Shown piece after piece: positions 60,394-64,000 of a DNA stretch of 64,000 nucleotides (the first letter of the stretch is position 1; each line of letters starts with the position of its first letter). The DNA is from Actinomycetota bacterium (GTDB lineage: Bacteria; Actinomycetota; Actinomycetes; Nanopelagicales; Nanopelagicaceae), in contig VGBW01000005.1 of assembly GCA_016870365.1 (NCBI GenBank), positions 1-64,000 of the forward strand, given 5' to 3'. Under the pieces are notes generated by a model, which ran no database searches, was not told where the DNA came from, and saw only the letters and a list, made by a program, of their open reading frames with translations. A program made the position numbers and the translations under genes.

Positions 60394-61899
60394 TTATCCT
60401 TGACCTAAATGCTTAAGGAGCAGATCTCGCACCTTTGCCGCATCTGCTTGTCCTTTCGACTCCTTCATCACCGCGCCAATTAAGGCACCTGATGCCGGAA
60501 TATTTCCCCCTCTTACCTTCTCGGCTACATCTGGGGCCGCTGCAATTGCTCGCTCGATTGCTGCCATCAAAGATGAATCATCAGAGACAACTTTGATGCC
60601 GCGACTTTGAATTATCTGACCTACCCTGCCCTCGCCATTAATGAGGGCTTCCACAACTTGACGAGCTAATTTATCGGTCAACTCTCCCTTAACAATGAGA
60701 GCCACAATCTCAGCAACATCTGCCGCGCTAATCGCTAGATCTGATGCAGCAACTGATCGCTCATTGGCGATTCTGGCAATCTCGCCTAGCCACCAAGAGC
60801 GGGCCCGCGTGGGATCTGCTCCTAGTTTCACAGTTGCCTCAACTAGATCTAAGACATCAGCATTGATCATCGCTGCCATCTCTTTATCGGGTGCCTGCCA
60901 AGCCTCTTGCAACTTCTTTCGTCTAACCGAAGGCTTCTCTGGCAGAGTCGCTGCAATCTTTTCAATCATTTCTTTGCTAGGAGCAATCGGCACCAGATCT
61001 GGCTCTGGGAAATATCGGTAATCCTCAGCCTGTTCCTTTGATCGACCAGAAGTTGTCAGACCAGTATCTTCATGGAAGTGTCTAGTTTCTTGAATTACTC
61101 GCTGATTAGAATTAAGTAGTTCAGCGTGGCGAATTATCTCCCCCCGAATGGCTCTCTCCACGGATTTCAGTGAGTTAACATTCTTAGTCTCACTCCTTGT
61201 TCCAAGTTTTTCAGATCCAATTGGGCGAAGCGAGACGTTGGCATCGCAGCGAAGAGATCCCTGTTCCATCTTCACGTCACTTACGCCAAGAGCGCGCAAA
61301 ATATCACGAAGCTCAGAGACATATGCCCTAGCAACTTCTGGGGCATGCCTTCCAGTTCCGTCAATGACTTTTGTAACAATCTCCACCAAAGGAATGCCTG
61401 CGCGGTTGTAATCAAGTAGTGAGTAATCAGCCCCATGGATTCGCCCAGTTGCTCCACCCATATGCAGAGACTTTCCGGTGTCTTCCTCCATATGAACGCG
61501 CTCAATTTCAATTCTAAAGTCCTTACTTCCTTCATCAGTATCGATTGTTATATCTAGATATCCGTTAGTGCAGATTGGCTCGTCATATTGTGAGGTTTGG
61601 AAATTCTTTGGCATATCGGGATAGAAGTAATTCTTTCGGGCGAAACGACTAAATGGAGCAACTGAGCAATTTAGGGCAAGTCCTATAGCAATGGTGTATT
61701 CGATAGCTTTTGCATTAGCTACTGGAAGTGCTCCTGGAAGTCCTAGACACACCGGACATGTTTGAGTGTTCGCAGCTGCTCCAAATACCGTGTTACAGCC
61801 ACAGAACATCTTTGAAACCGTGGCTAATTCAACATGAACCTCAAGTCCAAGAGAGGGCTCATATCTAGCGATCGCCTCTTCATACCTAAGAGCCATCAT
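60394..61899 (-). CDS. gatB: Aspartyl/glutamyl-tRNA amidotransferase subunit B
   Basis: Kinase/tRNA-binding subunit of GatCAB, which amidates Glu-tRNAGln and/or Asp-tRNAAsn. 501 residues. [35 protein letters not shown] (zinc cysteines), [24 protein letters not shown], and C-terminal YqeY-like tail domain. Overlaps gatA by 4 nt. Confidence 0.97.
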   Translation of the reverse strand: MMALRYEEAIARYEPSLGLEVHVELATVSKMFCGCNTVFGAAANTQTCPVCLGLPGALPVANAKAIEYTIAIGLALNCSVAPFSRFARKNYFYPDMPKNFQTSQYDEPICTNGYLDITIDTDEGSKDFRIEIERVHMEEDTGKSLHMGGATGRIHGADYSLLDYNRAGIPLVEIVTKVIDGTGRHAPEVARAYVSELRDILRALGVSDVKMEQGSLRCDANVSLRPIGSEKLGTRSETKNVNSLKSVERAIRGEIIRHAELLNSNQRVIQETRHFHEDTGLTTSGRSKEQAEDYRYFPEPDLVPIAPSKEMIEKIAATLPEKPSVRRKKLQEAWQAPDKEMAAMINADVLDLVEATVKLGADPTRARSWWLGEIARIANERSVAASDLAISAADVAEIVALIVKGELTDKLARQVVEALINGEGRVGQIIQSRGIKVVSDDSSLMAAIERAIAAAPDVAEKVRGGNIPASGALIGAVMKESKGQADAAKVRDLLLKHLGQG

Positions 61900-63380
61900 C
61901 TAGCTCCTAGCTTTGGAGCTAAATTAAGTATTGGGCCTTGCCATTTGAAGACAAGCTCTGCTTCAAGGGCTGCCCCGGCTTTATACATCAGATCATCTTT
62001 CATGGCAGGTGCCATGATTTGAAATCCTGCTGGTAGCCCATCTTCAAATGCAAGTCCGGAAGGAAGCGACATGCCGCCAATTCCGGCTAAGTTTGTGGGG
62101 ATAGTAGCGATGTCATTCAAGTACATCGCAATTGGGTCATTGGCTTTTTCGCCAATTTTAAAGGCGGTAGTGGGAGCAGTTGGTGAGACTAAGACATCTG
62201 CTAACTTAAAAGCGCTCTCAAAATCGCGAGAGATTAAGGTTCTTACCTTCTGAGCGCTTCCATAATAGGCATCGTAGTAACCACTGGAGAGGGCGTAGGT
62301 TCCAAGAATAATTCTGCGCTTTACCTCTCTTCCAAAGCCAATCTGCCTAGTGGCATTCATTACCTCTTCAGCAGAGCCCTCGCCCCTTCTTATTCCATAA
62401 CGCATGGCATCAAAGCGAGCTAGGTTTGATGAGCATTCACTGGGTGCGATCAAATAGTAGGCAGCTAAGGCATAATCAAAATACTTACAAGAAACCTCCA
62501 CAATATCGGCGCCCAGAGATGCCAAGATCTCTAGAGATTCATTGAAGAGCCTTAGAACTCCTGGTTGATAGCCATCGCCTTGAAGCTCTTTGATGACTCC
62601 AATTTTCATTCCTCCCACATTCCCATCTTTAGCAGCAGCAACTACTGCTGGGACTGGAGCGTTGATTGACGTTGAGTCAAGTGGATCGTGGCCGGCGATT
62701 GCTTCGTGAAGATATGCCGCATCAAGCACAGTTCTGGCACATGGCCCTGCTTGATCAAGGGAAGATGAGAATGCAACTAGGCCATACCTAGAGACTGCGC
62801 CGTACGTTGGTTTTACTCCCACCGTTGCCGTTACTGCAGCCGGTTGGCGAATTGATCCCCCAGTATCAGTTCCGATAGCAAATGGTGCTTGAAATGATGC
62901 TATAGCTGCAAATGAACCACCACTTGATCCTCCAGGGATGCGAGTTAGGTCCCAAGGATTTCTAGTAGGACCATAGGCTGAGTTTTCAGTAGATGAACCC
63001 ATAGCGAACTCATCCATATTGGTCTTGCCTAATATGACAATGCCGTTTTCTCTTAACCTTCTTACGACAGTTGAATCATAAGGAGGGCGCCACCCCTCAA
63101 GCATCTTCGAGCCACAGGTAGTGGGAATCCCTTTTTGAACTAGGACATCTTTAAGAGCTAGCGGAACACCAGCTAGTAGGGAGAGTCTCTCTCCAGCCCT
63201 TCTCTTAGCATCAACTTGTTCTGCTTGCTCTAAAGCCCCTTCTCTATCAATATGTAGAAAAGCGTTAACTTGGGAATCAACTCTTGAAATCTGATCTAGA
63301 TGGGCCCTAGTTAACTCAACGCTAGTAATTTCTCCACTCGCTAGAGATTTGGCCATCTCTGCTGCGCTCTTCCTGATCAT
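61896..63380 (-). CDS. gatA: Aspartyl/glutamyl-tRNA amidotransferase subunit A
   Basis: Amidase subunit that frees ammonia from glutamine. 494 residues. Amidase signature [14 protein letters not shown] with the catalytic Ser-cis-Ser-Lys (Lys in [11 protein letters not shown]), and [13 protein letters not shown]. 1-nt overlap with gatC. Confidence 0.97.
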   Translation of the reverse strand: MIRKSAAEMAKSLASGEITSVELTRAHLDQISRVDSQVNAFLHIDREGALEQAEQVDAKRRAGERLSLLAGVPLALKDVLVQKGIPTTCGSKMLEGWRPPYDSTVVRRLRENGIVILGKTNMDEFAMGSSTENSAYGPTRNPWDLTRIPGGSSGGSFAAIASFQAPFAIGTDTGGSIRQPAAVTATVGVKPTYGAVSRYGLVAFSSSLDQAGPCARTVLDAAYLHEAIAGHDPLDSTSINAPVPAVVAAAKDGNVGGMKIGVIKELQGDGYQPGVLRLFNESLEILASLGADIVEVSCKYFDYALAAYYLIAPSECSSNLARFDAMRYGIRRGEGSAEEVMNATRQIGFGREVKRRIILGTYALSSGYYDAYYGSAQKVRTLISRDFESAFKLADVLVSPTAPTTAFKIGEKANDPIAMYLNDIATIPTNLAGIGGMSLPSGLAFEDGLPAGFQIMAPAMKDDLMYKAGAALEAELVFKWQGPILNLAPKLGAR

Positions 63381-63685
63381 TACTCTTCACCCAAGATTTG
63401 CGGAACTTTGAATCTCTTCCCCTCTTGCGCGGGAGCCCCAGATAGAGCCTCCTCTGGGGTAAGACTTGGGCGGACTTGATCTTGGCGGAATACATTTACA
63501 AGAGGCAGTGGATGAGAAGTTGGCGGAACATCGCTTCCAGCCACTTCCTGAACGCGAGCAACAGCGTCAAGAATTACAGAAAGCTCTTTGACAAGTCCAG
63601 CTAATTCATCCTCTGATAAGTCTATGCGCGCTAATTTGGCTAGATTTGCCACATCATCGCGGGAGATACTTGACATATAGGTCAT
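63380..63685 (-). CDS. gatC: Aspartyl/glutamyl-tRNA amidotransferase subunit C
   Basis: 101-residue belt subunit. [37 protein letters not shown] and [25 protein letters not shown] are family features. Two starts possible: ATG 63685 (MTYMSS) or ATG 63676. Confidence 0.94.
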   Translation of the reverse strand: MTYMSSISRDDVANLAKLARIDLSEDELAGLVKELSVILDAVARVQEVAGSDVPPTSHPLPLVNVFRQDQVRPSLTPEEALSGAPAQEGKRFKVPQILGEE

Positions 63686-63714
63686 CTTACCGAAGAGCTA
63701 TCACTGCCAGTGAA

Positions 63715-64000
63715 TTACTTTCGGATCTGGCCATCTCCTCTCACTATCCATGTGGTGGTCGTCATCTGTTCAAGGCCCATCGGACCGCGAGCATGAAGCT
63801 TCTGATTTGATATTCCAATCTCAGCGCCAAACCCCATCTCTTGGCCGTCTGTGAATCGCGTAGAGGCATTTATCATCACTGCCGCGCAATCAGAGAGAGC
63901 AATGAATCTCTCTGCGCGCTCATTCGATTCAGTAACAATAGCCTCGGTGTGATTGGTTCCGTACTTCAAAATGTGAGCTGCAGCGCTATCTAGGTCAGCA
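63715..64000 (-). CDS. proA: Gamma-glutamyl phosphate reductase (partial)
   Basis: C-terminal ~94 residues of ProA, the proline-pathway NADPH reductase, running off the right edge. Motifs [37 protein letters not shown] and [15 protein letters not shown] are diagnostic. The N-terminal part with the catalytic cysteine is outside the window. Same direction as gatC, 29-bp spacer. Confidence 0.95.
   Translation of the reverse strand, partial: ADLDSAAAHILKYGTNHTEAIVTESNERAERFIALSDCAAVMINASTRFTDGQEMGFGAEIGISNQKLHARGPMGLEQMTTTTWIVRGDGQIRK

Overview
The window is one continuous piece of a compact actinobacterial chromosome. The gene order is typical of Actinomycetota: rimO-pgsA-cinA-clgR-DUF3046-recA-recX-miaB, dapA-rnj-ftsK, rpsO-pnp, rimP-nusA-infB-rbfA-truB-ribF, dxr-rseP-ispG-proS, rpsB-tsf-pyrH-frr-cdsA-rlmN and ilvB-ilvN-ilvC-serA-leuB. 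Genes are short, many overlap at start/stop codons, convergent genes share stop-codon bases, and base composition is moderate rather than GC-rich. This suggests a genome-streamlined planktonic actinobacterium such as the freshwater acI group (Ca. Nanopelagicales). That assignment is an inference; no marker was compared.

Layout, left to right. 1-2211 (minus): partial miaB, recX, recA. 2212-2401: recA control region with a LexA-type palindrome and a leader hairpin. 2402-4553: a cytochrome P450 gene and a TetR regulator set into the otherwise conserved recA neighbourhood, with DUF3046 between them. 4575-8027: clgR, cinA/pncC, pgsA, rimO, rodZ-like. 8149-13877: ftsK, rnj, dapA, thyX. 13920-14905 (plus): azlC-azlD exporter. 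14902-22189: redoxin, dapB, M16 protease, pnp, rpsO, ribF, truB, rbfA. 22193-26547: infB, nusA, rimP, without an intact ylxR. 26605-32635: TSUP permease, proS, ispG, rseP, dxr. 32689-41806: polyamine/GABA region (gabT, agmatinase-family gene, potCBAD, aldehyde dehydrogenase), interrupted at 35053-36203 by a small island. 41889-46838: rlmN, cdsA, frr, pyrH, tsf, rpsB. 47123-49796: small ORF, glpX, xerC, small ORF, HTH gene. 49817-58477: branched-chain amino acid and serine operon. 58478-58660: its attenuator. 58704-64000: ilvD, gatB, gatA, gatC and partial proA.

Three parts stand out. First, the 1.15-kb segment between potC and the agmatinase gene is flanked by 76-bp direct repeats (75/76 identical). 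These repeat the potC/agmatinase junction, so both genes stay intact. Inside lie a decayed tRNA-Met, a TM2-domain fragment, a DUF2061 gene, an unknown ORF and a palindrome beside a possible new agmatinase promoter. Second, ilvB is preceded by a complete transcription attenuator. Its 19-residue leader peptide is rich in Val/Leu/Ile codons and seems to start at or next to the transcription start, i.e. as a leaderless mRNA. Third, several other genes (gabT, glpX, xerC, perhaps the P450 gene) have a -10-like hexamer 6-7 nt before the start codon, suggesting that leaderless transcription is common here.

Metabolically the genes fit together. The potABCD transporter, agmatinase-family hydrolase, aldehyde dehydrogenase and GabT suggest uptake of polyamine-like compounds and conversion to GABA and succinate semialdehyde. 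CimA with LeuB, IlvBNCD and IlvE suggests isoleucine synthesis from pyruvate via citramalate. The rest is core information processing, envelope, MEP isoprenoid and lysine-pathway machinery.
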